This document shows positions 35,036 through 44,586 of a stretch of 64,000 nt of DNA, in pieces (the first letter of the stretch is position 1; each line of letters begins with the position of its first letter). Made by a program: the position numbers and the translations under genes. The DNA lies in contig NZ_JAKJSC010000001.1 of the NCBI RefSeq assembly GCF_029029525.1, positions 1,240,001 to 1,304,000 of the forward strand. The letters are read 5' to 3'. The stretch comes from Labilibaculum sp. DW002 (GTDB lineage Bacteria > Bacteroidota > Bacteroidia > Bacteroidales > Marinifilaceae). A model generated the notes under the pieces. It saw only the letters and a program-made list of their open reading frames with translations. It was not told the DNA's origin and ran no database searches.

Positions 35036-35845
35036 TTATTTATTTCTTACATCTACATTTTCAACTAACACCCATTTTCCTTTGCGATACTCTAAAGCAT
35101 CATAAGAGAAATCGGGGCCATAATATTCAAATTGATTTTGGTAAATCGGCTTAGAAGGAGCCAAATGATCAAATACAAAACGCTTGGCTTTTTCCTCATA
35201 TTGAATAGTCATTCTTGCCTGCTTAGCATATTCAAAAACAACTCGATTCAGTACTTTACCTCTCCACAAAATTACGGGCGAGCCAAAACTAAGCTTGCCT
35301 TCCTTATCAATATTTAGTATTTCAATTATTTTTTTGCTTGTCTGATAATTATTCCCGTCCCATCCTAACAAGAAATAGGATCGCGAACCTTTTTGCTTAA
35401 TCGGAATAATCTGGTAATATAATGCTCCTCCCCAATTGGAAATGGAGTATTGCTTCATCATATCCGTATCAGCAGTAGAATCAACCAATTTTTCAACACG
35501 AATAGCTTTCTTCTCTTTGATTTGAAGAATTCCAAAATATCGATAAGTACCATCACTTAGTACACAGTTCCAGTTGAATATTCGTAACAATTCATCTGGT
35601 GAAGTTAATTTGCCCATGTTTGCTAATCCCGAAAAAGGATAGACAAAGCTCTCCTCATTCGACAACAACTCGAGAAATTGGTCTTCAATATCCCCACAAA
35701 TACTCAACTTAAGCGAATCTGTATCTGCCTTTAGTAAAAGCTCAAAATTAGAAGCAAGTTCTTTCTCTTTTACTCCTAAATCAACTTGAGCAAAAGCATT
35801 TAAGCCTGAAAAAAAAACAAAAACAACTAGCAAAAACTTTCTCAT
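35036..35845 (-). CDS. Secreted protein of unknown function
   Basis: The protein has 269 residues with a signal peptide (MRKFLLVVFVFFSGLNAFAQ). I do not recognise a named domain. It is rich in beta strands with recurring aromatic pairs (FNWNCVLSDGTYRYFGIL, YFLLGWDGNNYQTSKKIIEIL, VILWRGKVLNRVVFEYAKQ, FEYYGPDFSYDALEYRKGKW), suggesting a soluble periplasmic beta-rich fold. It is tightly packed between the aminotransferase (3-bp gap) and DPP III (1-bp gap), so it shares their transcript. A role in peptide or amino-acid nutrition is only suggested by context. Confidence 0.7.
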   Translation of the reverse strand: MRKFLLVVFVFFSGLNAFAQVDLGVKEKELASNFELLLKADTDSLKLSICGDIEDQFLELLSNEESFVYPFSGLANMGKLTSPDELLRIFNWNCVLSDGTYRYFGILQIKEKKAIRVEKLVDSTADTDMMKQYSISNWGGALYYQIIPIKQKGSRSYFLLGWDGNNYQTSKKIIEILNIDKEGKLSFGSPVILWRGKVLNRVVFEYAKQARMTIQYEEKAKRFVFDHLAPSKPIYQNQFEYYGPDFSYDALEYRKGKWVLVENVDVRNK

Positions 35846-35848
35846 AGA

Positions 35849-37042
35849 CTATTTATTTACTTTATCCATAGCTTGGATAAGCATTTCTGAAGCTTTGTGA
35901 ATTTCTTCGTCCGTAATGTTTAAAGGTGGTGCAATTCTGTATGCATCATCACAGAAAAGAAAAGCATCCATAACCACTCCAATTTCATATGCTTCCTTCA
36001 TAATCTCAAGCATAATTTCTTTCGATTCTACTATCACTGCAATAAAAAGCCCTAACTGACGAAAACCTTTTACCATAGGGTGATCTTTTAGCAAGTCAAC
36101 AAAAAGCTCACCTTTACGTTGCACATCAGCTACAATATTTTCTTCTAATAGAACTTCTAAACCTGCCAATGCTGCAGCACACGATACAGGATGACCACCA
36201 AAAGTTGTGATATGACCAAGCATCGGGTTGCTTTTGAAACTATCTAAAATACTTTTTTCTGCAATAAATGCCCCAATTGGCATTCCTGCTCCCATGGCCT
36301 TAGCCAAAGTTAGAATATCAGGTACAACATTGAAATGTTCAAAAGCAAACAATTTGCCTGTACGACCAAATCCCATCTGAACTTCATCGAAAATTAAAAG
36401 GGCACCTGTTTCTGTACACCGAGCACGTAAAGTTTGAATAAATTCTTTAGATGGAATGATCATCCCACCTTCTGATTGGATTGGCTCTAGAACAACGCAA
36501 GCAGTACGTTCTGTAATTTGCTCTAGGTCTATAACATTTCCAAATTCAATAATACGAATATCTGGCAACAATGGTCTGAAAGCATTTTTCATTTCCTCAT
36601 CGCCCAATACACTTAAAGCTCCATGAGTACTGCCATGATAAGCATTTTTGAAATGGACTATTTCACTGCGCCCTGTGTATCTCTTAGCCAATTTAATCGC
36701 TCCTTCATTAGCTTCACTCCCAGAGTTTACAAAATAAACTGAGTTTAATTTCTCGGGAAGGTTATCGGCTAAAAGTTTAGCTAACTTAACTTGAGGCGTT
36801 TCAATAAATTCGCCATACACCATTAAGTGCATATATTTATCAACCTGATCTTTAACAGCCTGTCGTACTTTTGGATGACCATGACCAAGATTACTTACTG
36901 ACACACCTGATACTAAATCGATGTATCTTTTGCCTTCCGGACTATACATGTATATACCTTCTGCTCTTTCTATTTCAAGAGAAATAGGATAATCAGAAGT
37001 TGTCGCTACGTGTTGTAGAAATAATTGTCGATTGGAAATCAT
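35849..37042 (-). CDS. Class III aminotransferase (acetylornithine/4-aminobutyrate type)
   Basis: The protein has 397 residues and is cytosolic. Class III PLP features: YIDLVSGVSVSNLGHGHPKV near 42-61, VNSGSEANEGAIKLAKRYTGR, HGSTHGALS, the Asp of LIFDEVQMGFGRTG that binds PLP, and the Schiff-base Lys in LTLAKAMGAGMPIGAF. Closest in pattern to the acetylornithine/succinylornithine and 4-aminobutyrate group; the exact substrate cannot be fixed. First gene of a three-gene operon with an unknown secreted protein and DPP III, which suggests amino-acid catabolism rather than arginine biosynthesis (inferred from context). Confidence 0.85.
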   Translation of the reverse strand: MISNRQLFLQHVATTSDYPISLEIERAEGIYMYSPEGKRYIDLVSGVSVSNLGHGHPKVRQAVKDQVDKYMHLMVYGEFIETPQVKLAKLLADNLPEKLNSVYFVNSGSEANEGAIKLAKRYTGRSEIVHFKNAYHGSTHGALSVLGDEEMKNAFRPLLPDIRIIEFGNVIDLEQITERTACVVLEPIQSEGGMIIPSKEFIQTLRARCTETGALLIFDEVQMGFGRTGKLFAFEHFNVVPDILTLAKAMGAGMPIGAFIAEKSILDSFKSNPMLGHITTFGGHPVSCAAALAGLEVLLEENIVADVQRKGELFVDLLKDHPMVKGFRQLGLFIAVIVESKEIMLEIMKEAYEIGVVMDAFLFCDDAYRIAPPLNITDEEIHKASEMLIQAMDKVNK

Positions 37043-37095
37043 AAACTTAAATTTAATTGACTACAAAAATCTTAAAAATTCCCGCCAAAAGAAAA

Positions 37096-37809
37096 CTATC
37101 GAGTCATTAGGTTAATATCACCCATCAATTTTTCTCGATACGATTTTCCAATTGGGATTGATTTTGAACCTCCATCAGTAGTAATTACAACTGAATTATC
37201 TTCAATCATCTCAATCTTCTTTAAGTTAACAACATAAGAACGATGAATACGAGAGAATAAATGAGAAGGCATTTTATCTTCGATAGCTTTCATGGTGAAA
37301 TGAATGGTATATTTATCAGTAAATGTATTAACCACCACATAATTCTCTAAAGCTTCAACCCACAGGATATCATCATAATGCAATCTTACTAAAGTTGAGT
37401 TACTCTTAATAAAGATTTCATTCTTCTCAGGTGTTATTACTGTATTTCCCTTTTTCTCTACACGCGTATTCACCTTATTTACAGCCTTAAAAAATCGACT
37501 ATACGAAATAGGCTTCAACAAATAATCAGAAACATCGTACTCAAAAGCTTCAAGAGCATACTGCTCTTTAGATGAAATGATAATGACTTGAGGTGTTGTA
37601 TTTAAGCTATTTAAAAACTCCATACCTGTCATTTCCGGCATTTCAACATCAAGAAAAATCAAATCTATAGGATCATTCTTCTTAATTTCGTTGATAGCTT
37701 CAATTGCACTTGGATAAGAAGCAGTCAGTGTAAGATAATCTGTTCTTTCAATATAACTTTCAACTACTTTTCTCGAAAGTTTATCGTCATCAATTACAAC
37801 ACAATTCAT
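37096..37809 (-). CDS. LytTR family response regulator
   Basis: The protein has 237 residues. The receiver domain occupies 1-118 with the phospho-acceptor Asp in LIFLDVEMPEMTG near 55, the switch residue region VIIISSKEQYAL and the Lys in DYLLKPISYSRF. The LytTR DNA-binding domain follows from about 135 (SNSTLVRLHYDDILWVEALENYVVVNTF, SRIHRSYVVNLKKIEMIE, SIPIGKSYREKLM). No sensor kinase gene is adjacent, so the partner (usually a LytS/YpdA-type histidine kinase in Bacteroidota) lies elsewhere. Targets are unknown. Confidence 0.92.
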   Translation of the reverse strand: MNCVVIDDDKLSRKVVESYIERTDYLTLTASYPSAIEAINEIKKNDPIDLIFLDVEMPEMTGMEFLNSLNTTPQVIIISSKEQYALEAFEYDVSDYLLKPISYSRFFKAVNKVNTRVEKKGNTVITPEKNEIFIKSNSTLVRLHYDDILWVEALENYVVVNTFTDKYTIHFTMKAIEDKMPSHLFSRIHRSYVVNLKKIEMIEDNSVVITTDGGSKSIPIGKSYREKLMGDINLMTR

Positions 37810-37985
37810 ATGGTGGTAGTTAATTTTTATTCAAAGTATGCGAAAACATCGTATTTATCTACGGCTAGGTAGTTTTGATCAAAAATAATAATCTTTTTAC
37901 CATTTCCGAAATATTTGCGCAAAATAATCACCCGCCAAATATTTAACCTAATGTATTACGAATGAATTCGAACTAGAATTTTGTT

Positions 37986-38669
37986 CTATTTATTCTTTTT
38001 AAAGAATTCAACCAAGAGTTTATCACTTGCTCGCACCGATTTCTTTAACCAATCCAATTTAAGTTCTAACGTTTCATTGTCAGACAATTGCCAATCAATT
38101 TTTGAACGACGAAGCTCTGTCGACAAATGATTTAAAACCAAAGCTGCACAGACTGAAATATTAAAGCTTTCAGTAAAGCCATACATTGGAATTTTTACAA
38201 ATTCATCAGCATGATCCATTACCTCTTGCGATAATCCTGTCAATTCTGTCCCAAAGAAAAAGGCAGCTTTACCTTTTTCCAGATTAAAATCAGGTAAAAG
38301 AATGTCATTTGTATGAGGAGTAGTAGCAATTATACGATATCCTTCCTCCTTTAATTGCGAAATCGTACTTAAGGTGTTTTTTTCTTCTTGATTGTGTCGA
38401 TGCAAATGAACCCATTTCGAGGAGCCCATTACGACATCTGGATTTAAATTGTATTCGTTTCTATTTTCGATCACGTGTAAATCCTGCACTCCAAAACAAT
38501 CACATGAACGCATTACAGCACTTGCATTTTGAGGTTGAAAAATATTTTCAAGCACAATCTTAATATAGCGTGTTCGATTCGCCACATTTTTATCAATTAT
38601 TTCTTTCCGATGATCACTAATAAACCCTTCTAAAAATTGAACTGCTTGTTGTAAAGTTTTTCTCTCCAT
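37986..38669 (-). CDS. trmH: tRNA (guanosine-2'-O-)-methyltransferase, SpoU/TrmH family
   Basis: The protein has 227 residues. SPOUT knot motifs are visible: motif 1 ENIFQPQNASAVMRSCDCFG with the catalytic-site Asn and Arg, motif 2 FFFGTELTGLSQEV and motif 3 VKIPMYGFTESFNISVCAAL. The C-terminal helical extension (LELKLDWLKKSVRAS) is typical of TrmH, which methylates G18 in the D-loop using SAM. The N-terminal helical extension (LQQAVQFLEGFISDHRKEII) is also TrmH-like, which favours TrmH over RlmB. Single gene upstream of nothing related. Confidence 0.85.
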   Translation of the reverse strand: MERKTLQQAVQFLEGFISDHRKEIIDKNVANRTRYIKIVLENIFQPQNASAVMRSCDCFGVQDLHVIENRNEYNLNPDVVMGSSKWVHLHRHNQEEKNTLSTISQLKEEGYRIIATTPHTNDILLPDFNLEKGKAAFFFGTELTGLSQEVMDHADEFVKIPMYGFTESFNISVCAALVLNHLSTELRRSKIDWQLSDNETLELKLDWLKKSVRASDKLLVEFFKKNK

Positions 38670-38687
38670 TCACAAAAATTTAGGTAC

Positions 38688-38719
38688 AAAAAAAGGAGGT
38701 AGTATAAATACACCCCCTC
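38688..38719 (-). terminator. Probable terminator of the HU gene
   Basis: On the minus strand a GGGGG/CCTCC-based imperfect stem is followed by seven T (38694-38688). The stem has internal mismatches. Confidence 0.5.
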
Positions 38720-38742
38720 TAATATTTTTGACTTACAATTAT

Positions 38743-39015
38743 CTATTGTACAGAGTCTGCTAATTCAGATCCTGCTTTAAATTTAATAACTTTTTTAGCT
38801 GGAATATCAATTGGTTTACCTGTTTGTGGGTTTCTACCAGTTCTAGCTTCACGAGTTGAAACAGAGAATGAACCAAATCCGATAAGAGCTACTCTATCTT
38901 CACCTTTAAGAGCTTCAGAAGTAGTTTCGATAAAAGCATCAAGAGCTTTTTTTGCATCAGCTTTAGTTAAACCGGCTTTGTTAGCCATTGCTTCAATTAA
39001 TTGAGCCTTGTTCAT
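38743..39015 (-). CDS. HU family DNA-binding protein
   Basis: The protein has 90 residues, the standard HU length. The helical N-terminal half (LIEAMANKAGLTKADAKKALDAFI) is followed by the saddle GFGSFSVSTREARTGRNPQTGKPIDIPAKKVIKFKAG arm, with the conserved GRNPQTG at the tip whose Pro intercalates into DNA. It compacts and bends DNA as a dimer. A strong promoter (39068-39098) fits high expression. Confidence 0.95.
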   Translation of the reverse strand: MNKAQLIEAMANKAGLTKADAKKALDAFIETTSEALKGEDRVALIGFGSFSVSTREARTGRNPQTGKPIDIPAKKVIKFKAGSELADSVQ

Positions 39016-39067
39016 AATTTATAAGTTTTTTGGGTTAAAAAAAATGTATTTCTATCTGAATCACACA

Positions 39068-39098
39068 CAAATATAACGGTTTTCTTAAGCTTTGCAAA
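39068..39098 (-). promoter_or_regulatory. Consensus promoter of the HU gene
   Basis: On the minus strand TTTG (39098-39095), a 19-nt spacer, then TATATTTG (39075-39068). This is a full match to the Bacteroidota -33/-7 pattern and lies 52 bases before the HU ATG. Confidence 0.75.
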
Positions 39099-39445
39099 TT
39101 TCCAATAAGAAAAAATAACAATTTTAATCTTTCAATGAGTACAACATAATAAATGAGACAAAATTTACGGTACTCCCCGTAAACCATTAAATGCAGAATA
39201 TTAATTAAATCATAAGAGTATTTAAATGGTAATTTTATTTAACCATTATAGCAAAAGTTCTGATTACTAATATTCAATTATATTAAACTACTCACTTGAA
39301 TTAAAACAAAACAAAAAGCAAGTCAAAAAACTATCTATCAACCAAATAAGCACTAGCAATCAATACATTCTATTCAAATCTACAAACACCTTAATATTAC
39401 TAGAGATGCAAAACAGAATGATATACATCATTATGAGATGCTTAG

Positions 39446-39479
39446 AAAAAATGCTGTCTCGAATAGGAGACAGCATTTT
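39446..39479 (-). terminator. Terminator of the thr operon
   Basis: A 13-bp perfect stem, AAAATGCTGTCTC with GAGACAGCATTTT around GAATAG, gives a run of T on the minus strand seven bases after the thrC stop. Confidence 0.9.
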
Positions 39480-39485
39480 GAATAT

Positions 39486-40784
39486 TTAATCTATTTTTAA
39501 AAGATATGCCTTAAAATCATTAAATTCTTTACTAATTAAAAAACTTAACTTTTTTTTCCCTAAACACTCCTGTAAATAGTCTGGAATCTTTATTTCGGTA
39601 TTTAATACTGCCTCCACCGTATCTTTAAATTTCGCAGGATGTGCTGTTTCAAGGAAAATACCAAGCTCATCTTTCACATTAAGGTATTTCTTCAATCCGA
39701 GATAAGCAACTGCCCCATGAGGATCTAAAATGTATTTAGTTCTATTATATACATCCAACATCGCTTCTTCGGTCTCCTCATCAGTGTACCAAGCTCCATT
39801 TACATCTTTAATTACATCAGCATGGCGATCTTGATACATTTCCATCATTCTGGCAAAATTACTTGGTGTACCAACATCCATTGCATTGGAAATGGTTTGG
39901 ACCGATGCCTTTGGCTCGTATTTACCCGAAGCCAAATAATCTGGTACTACTTTATTTTTATTTGCAGCTGCAACAAAAGAATGAATTGGCAAACCCATTT
40001 GTTTAGCTAACAATCCTCCCGTTAAATTTCCGTAGTTTCCACTTGGCACAGAAAACACCAATTTCTTATTTGTTGGCTGCATTTGTGCCCAAGCATAAAA
40101 ATAATAAAAGCTTTGAGGCAACAATCGAGCAATATTAATTGAATTAGCTGATGTTAAGTTCAACTTCTCATTTAATTCTTTATCCGCGAAAGCGGTTTTA
40201 ACCAATGCCTGACAATCGTCAAAAGTGCCATCAACTTCGAGAGCAGTAATGTTCTGTCCCATTGTTGTCAATTGTTGCTCCTGAATTTTACTCACCTTGC
40301 CTGCAGGATACAATATAATAACCTGTACACCTTCAACACCAAGAAATCCATTTGCTACAGCACTGCCCGTGTCACCTGAGGTTGCAACTAAAATGGTAAC
40401 ATCTTCCTGACTTTTCTTCGCAAATGCACTTAAACATCGAGACATGAAACGAGCACCAACATCTTTAAAGGCACAAGTAGGTCCGTGGAACAATTCCAAT
40501 GTACTGATTCCTTCTTCGACTGGTACAACAGGGATTGGAAAGTTTAGAACCTCTTCCGTAATTTCCCTAAGGTTAGCATCTGAAATATCGTCTCCAACAA
40601 AATGCTTAGCTACCTCAAAACCAATTTCCGGCAAACTTAAATTAGGTAAATTCTTAAAAAATGCATCACTTAATTTGGGTATTGAAACTGGAAAAAACAA
40701 TCCCTTATCAGGCGCAAGGCCTTTTATAACAGCTTCTTTAAAGCTGTATCGTAACTCTGTATTATTTGTACTAAAATATTTCAC
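39486..40784 (-). CDS. thrC: Threonine synthase
   Basis: The protein has 432 residues. It converts O-phosphohomoserine to threonine with PLP. Features of the fold-type II enzyme: FHGPTCAFKDVGARFM with the PLP-binding Lys, VATSGDTGSAVANGF with the phosphate-binding Gly/Ser stretch, FSVPSGNYGNLTGG, and ISNAMDVGTPSNFARM near the active-site entrance. The start is GTG at 40784: no in-frame ATG exists before the upstream TGA, and a purine-rich GGAAAGGAA sits just upstream. Last gene of thrABC, with a strong terminator behind it. Confidence 0.93.
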   Translation of the reverse strand: MKYFSTNNTELRYSFKEAVIKGLAPDKGLFFPVSIPKLSDAFFKNLPNLSLPEIGFEVAKHFVGDDISDANLREITEEVLNFPIPVVPVEEGISTLELFHGPTCAFKDVGARFMSRCLSAFAKKSQEDVTILVATSGDTGSAVANGFLGVEGVQVIILYPAGKVSKIQEQQLTTMGQNITALEVDGTFDDCQALVKTAFADKELNEKLNLTSANSINIARLLPQSFYYFYAWAQMQPTNKKLVFSVPSGNYGNLTGGLLAKQMGLPIHSFVAAANKNKVVPDYLASGKYEPKASVQTISNAMDVGTPSNFARMMEMYQDRHADVIKDVNGAWYTDEETEEAMLDVYNRTKYILDPHGAVAYLGLKKYLNVKDELGIFLETAHPAKFKDTVEAVLNTEIKIPDYLQECLGKKKLSFLISKEFNDFKAYLLKID

Positions 40785-40840
40785 TGGTAGTTCCTTTCCT
40801 GAATTTAAATCAATCTTTCATTTATCTATCACTGCGAGCA

Positions 40841-41767
40841 CTATAGGATTTTAACTCCTCCGTCGCTGACTTTAGACACATATATTTTGTAATCTAAATC
40901 GGTACGTTTAAAAACAGTATCCATAGCTGCTGCAATAACATCGGCCGTTTCTCTTCCATTTGCCAAAGCAAAAACAGATGGACCTGATCCTGAAATGCTA
41001 CAGCCTAAGGCTCCTGCTTCAAGTACAGCTTGTTTTAAGTTATCAAACTCCGGAATTAAAATTTTACGTTGTTTTTCTACAATATGGTCTTCTAGCGAAC
41101 GACCAATCAAATTATAGTCTGATTGATGCAAACCGGATATTAAGCCTGCAACATTTCCCCATTGACGAATTGCTTTTTTCAGATCAACTTGAGCAGATAA
41201 TAATTCTCTGGCCTCTTTGGTCTTAATTTCAATTTGAGGATGAATAACAACGCACCATAAATCCTTTGGCGATTCAATTTGAATTACATCCAGAGGATCG
41301 TAGGCACGAACAATACAAAATCCACCTAATACTGTTGGTGCAGCATTGTCAGCATGTGCATCGCCCGAAGCTGCAACTTCGCCCTGCATGGCAAAATCAA
41401 CCAATTGTTCTCTACTGTATGGTTTCCCAAGTAACTCGTTGGCCGCAACCACTGCACCTGCTGCACTTGCAGAGCTTGAACCAATTCCACTACCTGGTTT
41501 AATGTTTTTATGTATCTCAATATCGAAACCTTGATTGCTACCCAGATCATCAAGCATAGCCTGAATAGCAACACCGGCAACATTTTTCGATGCTTCTGTA
41601 GGTAGATTTTCATATCCCTCAATAGGTTTGATACTTATCTTGTTTAAATCATTCTCACTGAGAATCATCTCATCACCAATTCCATCGATGGCAAACCCCA
41701 GAATATCGAATCCACATCCGACATTTGAAACACTACCTGGTGCAAATACTTTTATACTATCTGACAT
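40841..41767 (-). CDS. thrB: Homoserine kinase
   Basis: The protein has 308 residues. It phosphorylates homoserine with ATP. GHMP kinase motifs: PGSVSNVGCGFDILGFAID at the N-terminus, the ATP loop KPGSGIGSSSASAAGAV near 90-106, and the C-terminal GALGCSISGSGPSVFAL. Location between thrA (23-bp gap) and thrC (56-bp gap) supports the assignment and rules out mevalonate-type GHMP kinases. Confidence 0.95.
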   Translation of the reverse strand: MSDSIKVFAPGSVSNVGCGFDILGFAIDGIGDEMILSENDLNKISIKPIEGYENLPTEASKNVAGVAIQAMLDDLGSNQGFDIEIHKNIKPGSGIGSSSASAAGAVVAANELLGKPYSREQLVDFAMQGEVAASGDAHADNAAPTVLGGFCIVRAYDPLDVIQIESPKDLWCVVIHPQIEIKTKEARELLSAQVDLKKAIRQWGNVAGLISGLHQSDYNLIGRSLEDHIVEKQRKILIPEFDNLKQAVLEAGALGCSISGSGPSVFALANGRETADVIAAAMDTVFKRTDLDYKIYVSKVSDGGVKIL

Positions 41768-41790
41768 CTTATTCTTTTTCTAAATGGTAA

Positions 41791-44226
41791 TTAATTGCTT
41801 GTAATGCTTATGATATCACCGAATATTCCGGAGGCTGTCACTTCAGCACCAGCACCCGCGCCTTTTATAATCATTGGCTGATCTTTATACCATTTTGTAT
41901 TTAGGGAAATTACATTATCCTTTCCATGTACGTCATAAAATGGATGATCTGGTTTCACCTCTTGCAAACTCACATTTGCTTTACCATCTTTAAAAGAAGC
42001 GATGTAACGATATCGAATATTCTTCTCAGCCATGACAGTTCGCCATGCTTCAAAATAATCATTATTCTCTTCAAGATCACGAATCAAATCTTCAGCAGTC
42101 TCACCATTTAAGCATGATAATGGAATCATTGGTTCATGCTCAACATCTTTTTCTTCCAAAGCATAACCAGCTTCTCTAGATAGGATAAGCAGCTTTCTTA
42201 AGACATCCATTCCGCTTAAATCAATCTTTGGATCTGGCTCTGTAAATCCTTGCTCCATAGCCATTTTAACAGCTTCTACAAATGATTTACCATTGTTAAA
42301 CTCATTCATTATAAAATTAAGACTACCTGAAACAACAGCCTGTATACCAACCACTTGATCTCCTGTGTTTATCAAGCTATTAATGGTACTAATTACTGGC
42401 AATCCTGCACCTACATTACTTTCGAACATGAATTCAACATTGTGCTTTCTTGCTGCAGCCTTAATTCTTAAATAGTTCTCAAAATCGGAAGATGCAGCAA
42501 TTTTATTACAAGCTACAATAGAAACCGTTGAATTTAAGACTTGCTGATAAACTTTACTCACCTGTTCGCTAGCTGTAATATCGATAAATACAGAGTTACG
42601 TAGATTGGCTTGATCCATTCTTTTTACAAACTCCTGCAAATTGGCAGTTTCCGATTCATGCTCTAACTTTTGCTGCCAATCTTGAAGCATATTTTCATCA
42701 TCCGCAAAATACATTTTACGACTGTTGGTAACTGCACGCACAACTAATTGTAATCCTTTCTCTTCTATTAAATAGTTGTACTGATGATCGATAAACTCCA
42801 ATAATTTTTTCCCAACATTACCTACTCCAGCAATGTATAAATTGATTTTCTTATGTGTTGAAATGAAAAATTTCTCATGTATAACATTTAAGGCTTTCTT
42901 CACATCCGTAGTACGCACCATGAAAGTGATGTTTAGCTCATTTCCACCTTGCGCCGTTGCACGAATATTTAAACCATTTTTACCTAGTATACCAAAGAGT
43001 TTTCCTGCAATGCCAGGTGTGTAGCCCATATCTTCACCAACAACGGCAATTATTGACAAGTTTTCCTCTACCAATGGTTCATTTACCAAATTCATTCCAA
43101 TTTCCATTTCGAATTCAGAACGAACAGCTTCTATCGCTAAATCTTTATCATCTTCATGAATACCAACACTCATACTGTGTTCCGAAGATGATTGCGTAAT
43201 AAGGCTGACATTAATTTTCTGGTTAGCTAAGCAAGCAAATAGTCGTGCAGCAAAACCACTTATTCCAACCATACCACTACCCGACAAGGTAAATAGGTTA
43301 ACGTGATTTACAGAAGACAATCCTCTTACAATGGATCGCTCACTTTTAGGGTTCGTAGTTATTAAGGTTCCATTGTCATCAGGTGCAAATGTGTTCTTTA
43401 TTCGAACGTTTATCTTATTTTGCAATACCGGAGTTAATGAAGGCGGGTACATGACTTTGGCTCCAAAGTGAGATAATTCCATGGCTTCCTGAAACGACAT
43501 CTGTTCAATTGGAATCGCTTGCGAAACCAGTCGTGGATCGGCAGTGTACATACCACTTACATCTGTCCATATTTCCAATTGTTTGGCATTTAGTGCAGCG
43601 GCTAATATCGAGGCAGTATAATCAGACCCACCACGCCCTAATAAAGTTAACTCTCCTTTTTTGCCTGAAGCAATAAAGCCAGGGAAAACTGCAACTTGAA
43701 AATCTTCCTCTTTTATTGATTTTAGATTCTCGTTGGTTTCTTTACTATTTAAGAATACACCCTTCCCATTCTGAGTTTTAATGTATTTTCTAGAATCGAA
43801 ACACTTTGCCTTCATGCCAGACTCAATAAGATAAGCTGAAAAAATTAGCGATGACAAGACTTCTCCTGTTCCCATCACGGCATTTTTTATCTTCTCGGAT
43901 ATCTCCTCAAGCAGATACACACCCTGAAGTAGCTCCTCTAGCTCATCAAACTTTTTCGAGACCTTTGTTTTTATTTCATCAGGAACATTTAATTCATTCG
44001 TTACCTGATCGTGTCTTTCCCTTAATTTTAAGAGAGCAATTTCATACTCTTTGTTCCGCTGACTTGCAAGATTAATGCACCTTTCCAACTCATCGGTAAC
44101 CCCACCAAATGCTGAAACAACTACAACTTGCTTACAGTTGGCATAATCCCTCTTAATAATTTCCTGAACACGCTTACAATTCCCTGCATTAGAAACTGAG
44201 CTTCCTCCAAATTTTAAAACCTTCAT
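41791..44226 (-). CDS. thrA: Bifunctional aspartokinase / homoserine dehydrogenase
   Basis: The protein has 811 residues. Residues 1-290 are the aspartokinase domain (MKVLKFGGSSVSN, FPGFIASGKKGELTLLGRGGSDYTA), 300-450 two ACT regulatory domains (LFTLSGSGMVGISGFAARLF, IIAVVGEDMGYTPGIAGKLFG) that in this family mediate threonine feedback inhibition, and 460-811 homoserine dehydrogenase (NLYIAGVGNVGKKLLEF Rossmann loop, EFMFESNVGAGLPVISTI, QGFTEPDPKIDLSGMDVLRKLLILSREAG). It opens the threonine operon. A 31-residue Thr/Ile-rich leader peptide is encoded 207 bases upstream of the thrA ATG. Confidence 0.96.
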   Translation of the reverse strand: MKVLKFGGSSVSNAGNCKRVQEIIKRDYANCKQVVVVSAFGGVTDELERCINLASQRNKEYEIALLKLRERHDQVTNELNVPDEIKTKVSKKFDELEELLQGVYLLEEISEKIKNAVMGTGEVLSSLIFSAYLIESGMKAKCFDSRKYIKTQNGKGVFLNSKETNENLKSIKEEDFQVAVFPGFIASGKKGELTLLGRGGSDYTASILAAALNAKQLEIWTDVSGMYTADPRLVSQAIPIEQMSFQEAMELSHFGAKVMYPPSLTPVLQNKINVRIKNTFAPDDNGTLITTNPKSERSIVRGLSSVNHVNLFTLSGSGMVGISGFAARLFACLANQKINVSLITQSSSEHSMSVGIHEDDKDLAIEAVRSEFEMEIGMNLVNEPLVEENLSIIAVVGEDMGYTPGIAGKLFGILGKNGLNIRATAQGGNELNITFMVRTTDVKKALNVIHEKFFISTHKKINLYIAGVGNVGKKLLEFIDHQYNYLIEEKGLQLVVRAVTNSRKMYFADDENMLQDWQQKLEHESETANLQEFVKRMDQANLRNSVFIDITASEQVSKVYQQVLNSTVSIVACNKIAASSDFENYLRIKAAARKHNVEFMFESNVGAGLPVISTINSLINTGDQVVGIQAVVSGSLNFIMNEFNNGKSFVEAVKMAMEQGFTEPDPKIDLSGMDVLRKLLILSREAGYALEEKDVEHEPMIPLSCLNGETAEDLIRDLEENNDYFEAWRTVMAEKNIRYRYIASFKDGKANVSLQEVKPDHPFYDVHGKDNVISLNTKWYKDQPMIIKGAGAGAEVTASGIFGDIISITSN

Positions 44227-44432
44227 TTTTAATTTCCTTTAAATAGCCTTCTCTCCCTACAAATGTCGAGTCAGCTATCGATTGATATAATTTTGGTTAA
44301 AAGATATCTTGATGCAAAATGATAAAATACAATTAAGTATCTATCTAATATTTTTGCACATGGTACAAAATACCTTACTGATTTTTGAGTAATCAACTAC
44401 TCACCTATGGCGATATGTAATAATTTAACCCC

Positions 44433-44528
44433 CTAAAGGGTTGTTGTGGTAGTTGCGATAATGGTAGAAATAGTACAAATAAAATTTTCAGACATAGACA
44501 TTCGCATGTTGGTATTCAACATGTTCAT
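44433..44528 (-). CDS. thrL: Threonine operon leader peptide
   Basis: A 31-codon frame from ATG 44528 to TAG 44433. The peptide carries 8 Thr and 4 Ile; residues 19-31 contain 7 Thr, including five consecutive codons ACT ACC ACA ACA ACC just before the final Leu and stop. Thr and Ile are the end products regulating thrABC in enteric bacteria, whose thrL peptide has the same composition. Several ATGs in the same frame (44528, 44522, 44507, 44501, 44495) leave the exact start open. Immediately after the Thr codons AACCC can pair with GGGTT around the stop, and CAACTAC in the Thr codons can pair with GTAGTTG downstream. Ribosome-stalling control of thrABC is inferred. Confidence 0.75.
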   Translation of the reverse strand: MNMLNTNMRMSMSENFICTISTIIATTTTTL

Positions 44529-44586
44529 TTCGGTTGCTATGTTATTTATTTGTTTCAAAAAATCTATTCTCCATCTTTAAGTAGAT

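Larger units (their letters stand above)
39016..39485. other. Noncoding stretch between HU and thrC
   Basis: These 470 bases contain the HU promoter (39068-39098) and the thr operon terminator (39446-39479). The remaining AT-rich 340 bases show no gene on either strand. Confidence 0.6.
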
